Shown here piece after piece: positions 24,359 to 32,155 of a stretch of 64,000 nt of DNA. A program made the translations under genes and the position numbers. Under the pieces are notes generated by a model. That model ran no database searches. It saw nothing but the letters and a program-made list of their open reading frames with translations, and was not told the origin of the DNA. Origin of the DNA: Chloroflexota bacterium (lineage in GTDB: Bacteria > Chloroflexota > Anaerolineae > Anaerolineales > Villigracilaceae); assembly GCA_013388685.1 (NCBI GenBank), contig JACAET010000024.1, positions 83,027 through 147,026 on the forward strand, in the 5' to 3' direction. Each line of letters begins with the position of its first letter. Positions within the stretch are counted from its first letter, which is position 1.

Positions 24359-24390
24359 ATTGGGCAGGTCAGAGGTCTGACCTGCCCAAT
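24359..24390 (+). promoter_or_regulatory. Strong intra-operon hairpin after the binding-protein gene
   Basis: Perfect 14-bp stem ATTGGGCAGGTCAG / CTGACCTGCCCAAT with tetraloop AGGT and no T tract. Placed between the binding protein and the permeases, it probably stabilises the upstream mRNA or trims read-through so that the binding protein is made in excess, as known in malE-malF type operons. Confidence 0.6.
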
Positions 24391-24418
24391 GGATTTCACA
24401 GACGAAAGGAGTACTGTC

Positions 24419-25435
24419 ATGTTGGAACAATTGTCGCAAAGGTTGCCCAAATTGCCTTCGTTTGCAACCTTACGCGCTATGCAGCCTCTCAGTCGTCGGG
24501 AAATGCGAAACGGGCTTCTTTTTCTTTCCCCCTGGCTGTTTGGTTTCCTTGCCTTTACTTTGATCCCGATGGTGGCAACCCTGATTTTCAGTTTCCTGAA
24601 TCTGAGTATTACAGACGGCATTTTCAGTACTCCCAAGTTCGTCGGATTCGAAAATTATCGACAACTTTGGATTGACCCGCAAGCGGGCATCAATCCGCTG
24701 AAGTGGTTTGCAAGCAAAACCCCCAGTTCCCTGTTGATTACGATCAAATTTGCACTGATTGCCCTGCCGGTCGGAATCTTCTTTCCCCTTGGGCTGGCAT
24801 TGTTGATGAACAACAAATATCTCAAGGGTCAGTTTATCTTCCGTTCGCTGTTCTACATGCCTTACATCGTTCCGTTTGTCGCCAGCGTATTCTTGTGGGG
24901 CGGTATGCTCAACACCGAAACCGGCTGGATCAACCGCTTTCTGCTTTATATCGGCGTGGCAAAAGAATCCCTCCCGCAATGGGCGAACGATGTCAACTGG
25001 GTGTATCCCACCTACGTGATCATGGGTATCTGGGGAGTCGGGAATGCCATGCTGATCATGCTGGCTGGCTTGCAGGGAGTTCCAACCGAACTTTACGACG
25101 CGGCAAAAGTGGACGGCGCCAATTCGTGGAAGACCTTTTGGAATATTACCTTCCCCATGATTTCCCCGGTGATATTCTACAATCTCACGCTCAATATCAT
25201 TGGTCTCTTCCAATATTTTCTCGTGCCCCTGGTCGTCAACAATGGAACGGGCAGACCCGGCGGCGCGACGATGTTCTACAATCTTTACCTGTATAAAACG
25301 TTCTTTACCTACCAGAACATGTCCTATGGTTCCACCCTGGCATGGTTTCTATTCCTTGTCATTTTGCTGATCACCATTCTCTTGTTCTGGTCCGCGAAAT
25401 ACTGGGTGTATTACGCCGGTGAAGCCCGCTCGTAG
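24419..25435 (+). CDS. Sugar ABC transporter permease, MalF type
   Basis: A 338-aa membrane protein with six TM helices and the EAA loop that docks the ATPase (ELYDAAKVDGANSWKTFWNI). The N-terminal segment NGLLFLSPWLFGFLAFTLIP is typical of CUT1 permeases. The frame is open upstream, but the ATG at 24419 follows AAAGGAG by 8 bases and gives a normal length. It pairs with the next permease to form the channel for the sugar delivered by the lipoprotein encoded upstream. A 12-base gap separates it from the second permease gene. Confidence 0.93.
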   Translation: MLEQLSQRLPKLPSFATLRAMQPLSRREMRNGLLFLSPWLFGFLAFTLIPMVATLIFSFLNLSITDGIFSTPKFVGFENYRQLWIDPQAGINPLKWFASKTPSSLLITIKFALIALPVGIFFPLGLALLMNNKYLKGQFIFRSLFYMPYIVPFVASVFLWGGMLNTETGWINRFLLYIGVAKESLPQWANDVNWVYPTYVIMGIWGVGNAMLIMLAGLQGVPTELYDAAKVDGANSWKTFWNITFPMISPVIFYNLTLNIIGLFQYFLVPLVVNNGTGRPGGATMFYNLYLYKTFFTYQNMSYGSTLAWFLFLVILLITILLFWSAKYWVYYAGEARS

Positions 25436-25447
25436 AAGGAGACGAAC

Positions 25448-26506
25448 ATGAACAAGAAGATCATAACCGGGATTAATACCGTTTTCGTCACCCTTCTTGT
25501 GTTGAGTATTCTGGTTGTTTTCCTCTCCCCGTTTGCCTTCATGATCTTTACCTCCTTGAAGACCCGCGAACAGATCTCTGTGGTCGGCGCGCCGATCTGG
25601 CCCGCCGCACAGCCGAAATTCGAATACACCGGTCAACAATTGGATGTGTTTACCGTGCCGGTCAATCAATGTGCCGGTTTTGACCCTGCCTCTTCCGAGA
25701 CAAGGAACCTCGCCATCACCAAGAAAGGCAGACAGGAAAGTACGTTCATAGATCCGAACGATCTGGAAAGGGGAGAATTTGTCTGCCAGGTTTCATGGCG
25801 TGCCTTGGACCGCCCCTGGGTTTTTTCGCCTACCTGGAGTAACTATGTGGAAGTATGGAATACGATCGATTACTTCCGCCTGCTCAGCAATACGACCTTT
25901 TATGCGGTCATCACCATGATCGGCACGGTGGTTTCATGTATTCTGGTCGCCTATGGCTTTGCCCGCTTCCGTTTCCCGGGCAGAGACCTGCTGTTTGTCG
26001 TGCTCATCTCGACCCTCTTTCTCCCCGGCGCGGTGACCATCATCCCCACCTATTCCTTTTGGCAACGACTCGGACTGGTAGGCACATGGATTCCCCTCGT
26101 ACTGCCTCACTTCTTCGCAAATGCCTATAACGTTTTCCTCTTCAGGCAGTATTTCATGACCCTGCCGCGTGAACTGGACGAGTCGGCCATGATTGACGGC
26201 GCAGGTCCGTTGCGAATTCTGTGGTCCATTCTCATTCCGCAGTCCTATCCCGTCATCATTGCAGTCGTTGTATTCCATATCGTCTTCGCCTGGAACGATT
26301 ACTTTGGACCGTTGATTTACCTCTCCACCGCCAGGGATAAATGGCCCATCTCCGTCGCCCTTTCGACCTTCAACGGTATTTATGGCCAACAGCCGCAATT
26401 GATCCAGGCAGGCGCGTTGATGGCGCTCATCCTGCCCATCATCCTGTTCTTCGTTGCCCAGCGCTTCTTCGTGCAGGGAATCGTGATCACAGGCGTTGAA
26501 AAATAA
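25448..26506 (+). CDS. Sugar ABC transporter permease, MalG type
   Basis: A 352-aa membrane protein. The first TM helix (residues about 12-35) is followed by an 85-residue extracytoplasmic insert (about 45-130) with two cysteines (NQCAGFD and FVCQVSW) that could form a disulfide; the remaining five helices are standard. The EAA loop reads ELDESAMIDGAGPLRILWSI. Sequence such as FLPGAVTIIPTY and NDYFGPLIYL is typical of the CUT1 MalG subfamily. The insert is larger than in MalG of enterobacteria, and may contact the binding protein. The next gene starts one base after its stop codon. Confidence 0.93.
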   Translation: MNKKIITGINTVFVTLLVLSILVVFLSPFAFMIFTSLKTREQISVVGAPIWPAAQPKFEYTGQQLDVFTVPVNQCAGFDPASSETRNLAITKKGRQESTFIDPNDLERGEFVCQVSWRALDRPWVFSPTWSNYVEVWNTIDYFRLLSNTTFYAVITMIGTVVSCILVAYGFARFRFPGRDLLFVVLISTLFLPGAVTIIPTYSFWQRLGLVGTWIPLVLPHFFANAYNVFLFRQYFMTLPRELDESAMIDGAGPLRILWSILIPQSYPVIIAVVVFHIVFAWNDYFGPLIYLSTARDKWPISVALSTFNGIYGQQPQLIQAGALMALILPIILFFVAQRFFVQGIVITGVEK

Positions 26507-26507
26507 C

Positions 26508-27806
26508 ATGCTCAAAGTTGCTGTCATCGGCGGCGGTTCGACCTACACGCCCGAACTCGTCAACGGCTTTCTCGCGCGGACGGATCAATTCCCTCTCGAC
26601 GAACTCTGGCTGATGGATATCGACGCGGAACGATTGCAGATCGTCGGCGGATTCGCCCAGCGCATGGTGCAAGCCAAAGGCGCGCCGTTCAAGGTCATCC
26701 TCACGACAAATCAACGGGATGCCGTGCAAGACGCCTCCTACGTGACAACGCAGCTGCGCGTCGGACATATGGAGGCGCGTCGACGCGATGAGTACCTCGG
26801 GCTCCGTCACGGATTGATCGGTCAGGAGACGACCGGCATCGGCGGAATGGCAAAAGCCCTGCGTACCATCCCCGTCATCATGAAGATTGCGCAGGACATC
26901 CGGGATGTCGCCCAACCGGGAGCGATGCTGGTCAACTTCACCAATCCTGCGGGACTGGTGACGCAGGCATTGAGCCAATATGCCCCGGATGTTCCGGCGG
27001 TGGGCGTGTGTAACGTGCCCCTCACAACCAAAATGCACATCCTCGAGGGATTGGAAAAAGCCACCGGCAAAAAAATCAATCCCGATCACGCCGAGCTGAA
27101 GACACTGGGCTTGAATCATCTCTCATGGCACCGCGGGTTTACCGTCGAGGGCGAGGATGTCTGGTCCCAGGTCATTCAGGGTTTTATTGACGAACTCAAA
27201 AGGGAGGAACATCCCGAATGGGATCCGCGAACCATCGAAGTCTTGCGGATGATCCCCAATTACTACCTGCAATACTTCTATCACACCGATAGAAAGCTGA
27301 AATCGCAGGAACAGTGGCCCCCCTCCCGCGCGGAGGAAGTGATCGAAATCGAAAAAGACCTTCTGCGGGAATATGCCGACCCGCAGCTCACCGAACCGCC
27401 TGCAGACCTGATGAAGCGCGGCGGGGCATACTACTCCACGGTCGCCACCCAACTCCTCAACGCGCACTACAACGATCTCGGCGAAACGCATGTAGTCAAT
27501 ATCACCAACAACGGCGCCGTCAAGGAATGGCCTCCCGAGTGGGTGCTGGAAATTCCCTCGATCGTAAAACGAAGCGGCATCACCCCCATCCCCACCGAGC
27601 CGCTTCCGCCGTCCCAGTTCGGGTTGATTGCCGCGGTCAAGGCGTATGAAATGCTCACGGTCGAAGCCGCCATCCACGGGGATCGCGACGCCGCCTATCA
27701 AGCGCTGCTCGTTCACCCGCTCGGGCCCAAGGCGGACAAAGTCCAGGCGGTTCTCGACGACATGCTGGAAACACACAAAGAGCATCTGCCCCAATTTTGG
27801 AATTGA
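26508..27806 (+). CDS. Glycoside hydrolase family 4 (6-phospho-beta-glucosidase-like)
   Basis: A 432-aa NAD- and metal-dependent hydrolase. The Rossmann motif is VAVIGGGSTYTPEL, and the family's metal-site cysteine and histidine are in GVCNVP and LGLNHLSWHRG; VNFTNPAGLVTQ is also diagnostic. The sequence resembles the 6-phospho-beta-glucosidase branch (CelF, ChbF, LicH), which oxidises, eliminates and reduces across the sugar ring. An in-frame TTG at 26496 lies inside the permease gene, so I take the ATG at 26508. GH4 normally acts on phosphorylated disaccharides made by PTS, yet here it follows an ABC importer; the downstream sugar kinase may provide the phosphate. A terminator follows. Confidence 0.92.
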   Translation: MLKVAVIGGGSTYTPELVNGFLARTDQFPLDELWLMDIDAERLQIVGGFAQRMVQAKGAPFKVILTTNQRDAVQDASYVTTQLRVGHMEARRRDEYLGLRHGLIGQETTGIGGMAKALRTIPVIMKIAQDIRDVAQPGAMLVNFTNPAGLVTQALSQYAPDVPAVGVCNVPLTTKMHILEGLEKATGKKINPDHAELKTLGLNHLSWHRGFTVEGEDVWSQVIQGFIDELKREEHPEWDPRTIEVLRMIPNYYLQYFYHTDRKLKSQEQWPPSRAEEVIEIEKDLLREYADPQLTEPPADLMKRGGAYYSTVATQLLNAHYNDLGETHVVNITNNGAVKEWPPEWVLEIPSIVKRSGITPIPTEPLPPSQFGLIAAVKAYEMLTVEAAIHGDRDAAYQALLVHPLGPKADKVQAVLDDMLETHKEHLPQFWN

Positions 27807-27816
27807 CCTCATCGAG

Positions 27817-27842
27817 GGGCGACCCCACCGGTCGCCCTTTTT
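27817..27842 (+). terminator. Terminator after the GH4 gene
   Basis: Stem GGGCGACC/GGTCGCCC (27817-27824 with 27830-27837), loop CCACC, followed by TTTTT. It closes the importer-GH4 unit; the kinase gene restarts about 105 bases later. Confidence 0.85.
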
Positions 27843-27946
27843 CTACTGCTTGGTCACTCTAGGGGAGCAGGCGCTGCGGCTGGAAAGTCTCGCGAGGCGC
27901 GAAAGATTCCTTCGCTTCCTTCAGAACGGCGTTACACCGATACTCT

Positions 27947-28939
27947 ATGCGATATTACCTTGGCGCCGACATCGGCGCAACCAAAACCCATGCGCTCATT
28001 GCCGACGAACACGGTCGGGCGCTCGGCTTCGGCGCAAGCGGACCGGGCAATCACGAGACCGTCGGCTATGACGGCATGTACGAAGTCATGCGCGACGCCA
28101 TCGAACAGGCGCTGAACGCCTCCGGCTTGACCCAAGCCGATATTGCCGGAGCAGGCTTCGGCGTAGCCGGATACGACTGGTCGTCCGAATACGCCATCAC
28201 CGCGCAAACCATAGACCGTTTGGGATTGCGCGCGCCGTACAAATTCGTCAACGATGCCGTGCCGGGCTTGCTGGCCGGGTCGGACGAAGGCTGGGGGGTG
28301 GTGGTTGTGTCCGGCACCGGTTCGAACTGCCGCGGCTGGGATCGCGAACACAAACGCGAAGGACGCGTCACCGGGCACGGCGTCCTGATGGGCGAAGGCG
28401 CGGGCGGCTCCGAACTCATGTTCCGCTGCATGCAACTCGTCGGTTATGCCTGGACCCAACGCGGCCCGGCCACCCGCCTTTCCGAGGCGCTGATCGAATA
28501 CGCGGGCGCAAAAGACCTTGAGGATCTTTTGCGCGGTTACACCACCTATGAATATCAGATCGGCGCGGAAGCGGCGCCCCTGGTCTTTCGCGTGGCGGAG
28601 GCGGGCGACCCGGTGGCTCGCGACCTGATCCACTGGGCTGGCTGTGAACTGGGCGAAATGGTCAACGCGGTTGTCCGCCAGTTGGGCTTCGAAGAACTTG
28701 CCTTCGATGTGGTCATGACGGGCAGTATGTTCAACGGCGGAGATTTGTTAATGAACCCCATGCACCAGACCGTCCACAGCCTTGCCCCGCAGGCGCGTTT
28801 TGTTCGCCTGGCGGTCCCTCCCGTGGTCGGAGCCGTCATGCTCGGATTCGAAGCGGGAGGTTTGCGCGTGGAACCGTCCATGCGGCAGACCATGCTCGGA
28901 ACCTTCCCGGCCAACGGCAGGGCTTTTGCGAGGCAGTGA
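27947..28939 (+). CDS. BadF/BadG-type ATPase, N-acetylglucosamine kinase-like sugar kinase
   Basis: A 330-aa member of the ASKHA fold family in the BadF/BadG/BcrA/BcrD branch, which includes N-acetylglucosamine kinase. The ATP-binding motifs are GADIGATKTHALIAD at the N-terminus, VNDAVPGLLAG and VVVSGTGSNCRGW. A proton-acceptor aspartate lies in VNDA. The likely reaction is ATP-dependent phosphorylation of an amino sugar or glucosyl sugar. It lies between GH4 and GH18 genes, so phosphorylation of an imported di- or monosaccharide is the natural reading. The ATG has no clear Shine-Dalgarno; GATACT stands 8 bases before it, so a very short leader is possible. Its stop overlaps the next start by one base. 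Confidence 0.88.
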   Translation: MRYYLGADIGATKTHALIADEHGRALGFGASGPGNHETVGYDGMYEVMRDAIEQALNASGLTQADIAGAGFGVAGYDWSSEYAITAQTIDRLGLRAPYKFVNDAVPGLLAGSDEGWGVVVVSGTGSNCRGWDREHKREGRVTGHGVLMGEGAGGSELMFRCMQLVGYAWTQRGPATRLSEALIEYAGAKDLEDLLRGYTTYEYQIGAEAAPLVFRVAEAGDPVARDLIHWAGCELGEMVNAVVRQLGFEELAFDVVMTGSMFNGGDLLMNPMHQTVHSLAPQARFVRLAVPPVVGAVMLGFEAGGLRVEPSMRQTMLGTFPANGRAFARQ

Positions 28940-29922
28940 TGACCGTCACTTTTATGCGAAGAACGGGCGAGGACGGTGTATTCCGCTTCCTTCTCCGCCT
29001 CAGCCTGTTCCTACTTCTGACGGTTTCGTGCTCCCCTCAAGCGACTCCCATGAATGTGCCGCCGTCCACAGTCCCCCCCGCCGCCTCATCCTTTCGCATT
29101 GTTGCCTACGCCACCGACGGCATCGTCGAAAGCCTCATTCCCTACGATAAATTGACCCACATCAACTATGCGTTCCTCACACCCCAAGCGGACGGCGCCT
29201 TCAACCGCATCAACAACGGCTGGAAGTTGAAACTCATCGTCGAGAACGCTCACAAGCACGACGTAAAGGTTTTGATCTCGGTGGGCGGCTGGGGCTGGGA
29301 CGCGCAATTCGAAACCGTAGCCGCCGACCCGTCGCGGCGAAGCGCATTCGTCCGCAACCTCAAAGCCTTCGTGGACGAATATCAACTGGACGGCGCGGAC
29401 ATTGACTGGGAATACCCCGAGGCGGGCGAATCGGCGCTCAATTTCCTGGCGCTGATCAGGGAGTTGCGCGTTGCCATGCCCGATCATGCGATTACTGCAG
29501 CGGTCGTTTCCCATGGCGAAAACGGCACGGGCATTTTGCCGGAAACCTTCGAGGAGTTCGATTTCATCAACGTGATGACGTACGACGGTCCCGCTCACGG
29601 CACAATGGAACAATTCGAACGCGGACTTGCCTTCTGGAGCGAACGCGGTCTGCCGAAGGAAAAGATCGTCATGGGCTTGCCGTTCTACGGCGACCCGAAC
29701 CTGCCCTATTTCAAAATCATCGCCGCAGACCCCTCCGCATCGCACAGGGATACCTTCGAATATTTCGGCGCCACGGTCCACTATAACGGCATCCCCACCG
29801 TGCAGGCAAAAACCCGCATGGCAATGGAACAAGCCGGCGGCGTCATGTTCTGGACGCTGGATTTCGACGCCCAGGGCGAGTATTCGCTGGTCAACGCAAT
29901 CCATCGAACGGTTTATCCATAA
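28939..29922 (+). CDS. GH18 chitinase-like lipoprotein
   Basis: A 327-aa exported glycoside hydrolase. The N-terminus has a hydrophobic stretch ending LLLTVSCSPQ, a plausible lipobox with C31. The catalytic domain shows the GH18 signature DGADIDWEYP (D151, D154, D156, E158 as acid), preceded by VKVLISVGGWGWD and followed by INVMTYDGPAHG. GH18 enzymes cut chitin, chito-oligosaccharides or N-glycan cores by substrate-assisted catalysis, which needs an N-acetyl group. Start ATG overlaps the kinase stop (TGATG). Attached outside the membrane, it could release short chito-oligosaccharides for the importer. Confidence 0.9.
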   Translation: MTVTFMRRTGEDGVFRFLLRLSLFLLLTVSCSPQATPMNVPPSTVPPAASSFRIVAYATDGIVESLIPYDKLTHINYAFLTPQADGAFNRINNGWKLKLIVENAHKHDVKVLISVGGWGWDAQFETVAADPSRRSAFVRNLKAFVDEYQLDGADIDWEYPEAGESALNFLALIRELRVAMPDHAITAAVVSHGENGTGILPETFEEFDFINVMTYDGPAHGTMEQFERGLAFWSERGLPKEKIVMGLPFYGDPNLPYFKIIAADPSASHRDTFEYFGATVHYNGIPTVQAKTRMAMEQAGGVMFWTLDFDAQGEYSLVNAIHRTVYP

Positions 29923-29945
29923 CAAATCCACGCTCGGAGAATCCC

Positions 29946-31181
29946 ATGACCCAACCCTTCACCCTCGGCGTAAACTACTGGCCCCGCAGAAAAGCCATGT
30001 ACTGGTGGAGCAACTTCGACGCAGGCGAAGTGCGCGAGGACTTTACCGTCATCCGCGAGATCGGCATGAACGTCGCCCGTATATTCTTGCTGTGGGACGA
30101 TTTTCAACCTGATCCCAGCAACGTGGCAAAGGACAAACTCGATCCTCTCGTCACGGTGGCAGATATTGCCGCCGAACACGGACTTGGGCTCGATGTCACC
30201 TTCTTCACCGGTCATATGAGCGGACCGAACTGGAGTCCGCGCTGGTTGTTGGGAGGGGAATTGCCCCCCGCCGCGCACCGGCACTGGCTCCGCGATGTGG
30301 TCAGCGAAGGAAGAAAAACAGACAAAGGTTATCGCAACATGTTCCACGATGAGATGGCATTGCACGCGGAACGGTTGCTGTTGAAAACCGTGGTCGGCGC
30401 GCTCAAGGATCATCCCGGCGTCTGGATGTGGAACCTTGGCAACGAGCCTGACCTTTTTGCCTGGCCCCGTTCCTCCGATGAAGGCGCCGCGTGGGTCAGG
30501 GAGATGGTTGCGCTTATCAAGGAGATTGACCCAAACCGTCCCGTCACCATCGGCTTGCACGGAGACGGGTTACACAGGGATAACGGTTTGCGCATTGACA
30601 AGGTCTATGCACACACCGATGTCGCGGTCATGCACTCGTATCCCATATACACGCCCTGGGCGCGCAAACCGCTGGACCCCGATTTCGTCCCCTTCACCTG
30701 CGCCGTGACCGCCGCGTTGTGCGGCAAGCCGGTGCTCATGGAAGAGTTCGGCGGCTGTACCGCCCAGCCCGGTGAACCCAGCCACATCATGAAATGGACC
30801 GAGACCAACGGACGCGAACGCGAACAGTTCATGGCGGGCGAGGAGGATTTCGCCGAATTCATCAGCCTTACCCTTCCCAATTTACAGGCTAGCGGCGCAA
30901 CCGGCGCGATGCTCTGGTGCTTTGCCGATTATGTTCCCGAGTTATGGGACCTGCCTCCCTGCCAGAACGCACAGCACGAACGCTGGTTCGGACTGGTCCG
31001 CCCCGACGGTTCGCTCAAGCCTCATGCAAAAGTGATCCAGGAATTTGCAAAGAGCAAACCGCAGGTCGAGCCGATTCCCGCTTACGCCAAATTTTCCATA
31101 GACCCAGATGAATATTACAAAGATCCGCTCCGTCATCTGGTGGGTCTCTATGAGAACTATTTATCTGCTCAAGCCGCCTAA
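29946..31181 (+). CDS. Clan GH-A glycoside hydrolase (GH5-like)
   Basis: A 411-aa cytosolic TIM-barrel hydrolase without signal peptide. The acid/base glutamate is E167 in MWNLGNEPDLF and the nucleophile is probably E267 in VLMEEFGG, in the positions expected for clan GH-A retaining enzymes such as GH5 or beta-mannosidase-like families. The N-terminal FTLGVNYWPRRKAMYWW and HSYPIYTPWARK are consistent. I cannot fix the substrate; beta-mannoside, beta-glucoside or beta-glucosaminide are all possible. It lies 23 bases after the GH18 gene. Full length with no anomaly. Confidence 0.8.
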   Translation: MTQPFTLGVNYWPRRKAMYWWSNFDAGEVREDFTVIREIGMNVARIFLLWDDFQPDPSNVAKDKLDPLVTVADIAAEHGLGLDVTFFTGHMSGPNWSPRWLLGGELPPAAHRHWLRDVVSEGRKTDKGYRNMFHDEMALHAERLLLKTVVGALKDHPGVWMWNLGNEPDLFAWPRSSDEGAAWVREMVALIKEIDPNRPVTIGLHGDGLHRDNGLRIDKVYAHTDVAVMHSYPIYTPWARKPLDPDFVPFTCAVTAALCGKPVLMEEFGGCTAQPGEPSHIMKWTETNGREREQFMAGEEDFAEFISLTLPNLQASGATGAMLWCFADYVPELWDLPPCQNAQHERWFGLVRPDGSLKPHAKVIQEFAKSKPQVEPIPAYAKFSIDPDEYYKDPLRHLVGLYENYLSAQAA

Positions 31182-31318
31182 GTAGTCGTCGTATGTTTTT
31201 AGAAATCCATCGGCACAGTCGGCGTTCTCTCACGCCGGCAGGGACGTTACACTTGCCCCGGCGGGCAAGCGCCAGGGGAGAACGTCTCCTGCGCGCCGAA
31301 TGATTTTCGACCGATTAC
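31182..31318. repeat. Palindrome-rich spacer
   Basis: Holds CGGCGTTCTCTCACGCCG (31220-31237), related to the repeat at 5487-5528, then CTTGCCC/GGGCAAG (31252-31269) and an inverted GGAGAACGTCTCC (31277-31289). No T tract and no gene. It separates the GH5-like gene from the chbG-like gene. Confidence 0.5.
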
Positions 31319-31336
31319 TTGAAGCAGAGGAGAATT

Positions 31337-32134
31337 ATGAAACGCCTCATTATCAATTCCGACGATTACGGACGCACACTGGATATTTCGCGCGGCATCC
31401 GTGAAGCGCACCTGAACGGCGTGGTCACCTCCACGACCTGCATGATGAACATCCCCACCACCGCGGAGGACATTCGAATGGCGTTACAGGAAACGCCCAG
31501 CCTCGGGCTGGGTGTCCATCTCGTGCTGACGATGGGCAAGCCGCTTCTGCCGCGCGAGACGGTTCCCTCCCTCGTGGACGAAAACGGGAATCACTTCAAA
31601 TACACCCCATTCATTGAGAATCTGCCGCGCTTGAATATCAACGAAGTCAAAGCCGAATGGCGCGCGCAGATCGAACGCTTCATTCAGACCGCCGGAAGAA
31701 AACCGACGCATCTCGATTCGCATCATCATTCCTCCTACTTCACTCCTCAACTCTTTCGCGCCATGCTGGAACTGGCAAAGGAATACGGCTGCGCCATCCG
31801 TTATCCGTTCACGGAGATTTCACGCGAGATCGAGGAAACGAGCAAACACGCCCCCGTATTGATGCAGGAATTCAAACTGCCTCATCCCGATACGTTCATC
31901 GTCGGCTTTTACGACAACGGCGCGACGCGCCAGGCCCTGCTCGACATCCTGGACAATTTGCAAGACGGCACGAGCGAACTCATGTGTCATCCCGGTCACG
32001 CGGACGAAGCCTTCGCTCGGGAATCCGTCTACAACGTCCAGCGCGAACGCGAGTTGAAAATCCTCACAGACCCGGCTGTCAGGGAAGTCATCGCCCTGAA
32101 CGGCATCGAGTTGACGACGTTTGCCGAGCTGTGA
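31337..32134 (+). CDS. chbG: ChbG/YdjC-family carbohydrate deacetylase
   Basis: A 265-aa metal-dependent deacetylase of the YdjC/ChbG family. The metal site is seen in IINSDDYGRT at the N-terminus and in PTHLDSHHHSSYF. In enterobacteria ChbG removes one acetyl group from chitobiose or chitotriose phosphate so that the GH4 enzyme ChbF can cleave it. Here too a GH4 gene and a sugar kinase lie a few genes upstream, which supports a chito-oligosaccharide role. The ATG at 31337 has AGAGGAGA just before it; an upstream in-frame TTG is less likely. It precedes the GH3 gene by 21 bases. Confidence 0.88.
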   Translation: MKRLIINSDDYGRTLDISRGIREAHLNGVVTSTTCMMNIPTTAEDIRMALQETPSLGLGVHLVLTMGKPLLPRETVPSLVDENGNHFKYTPFIENLPRLNINEVKAEWRAQIERFIQTAGRKPTHLDSHHHSSYFTPQLFRAMLELAKEYGCAIRYPFTEISREIEETSKHAPVLMQEFKLPHPDTFIVGFYDNGATRQALLDILDNLQDGTSELMCHPGHADEAFARESVYNVQRERELKILTDPAVREVIALNGIELTTFAEL

Positions 32135-32155
32135 CCCTTTTTTCAGGAGCCTCCC

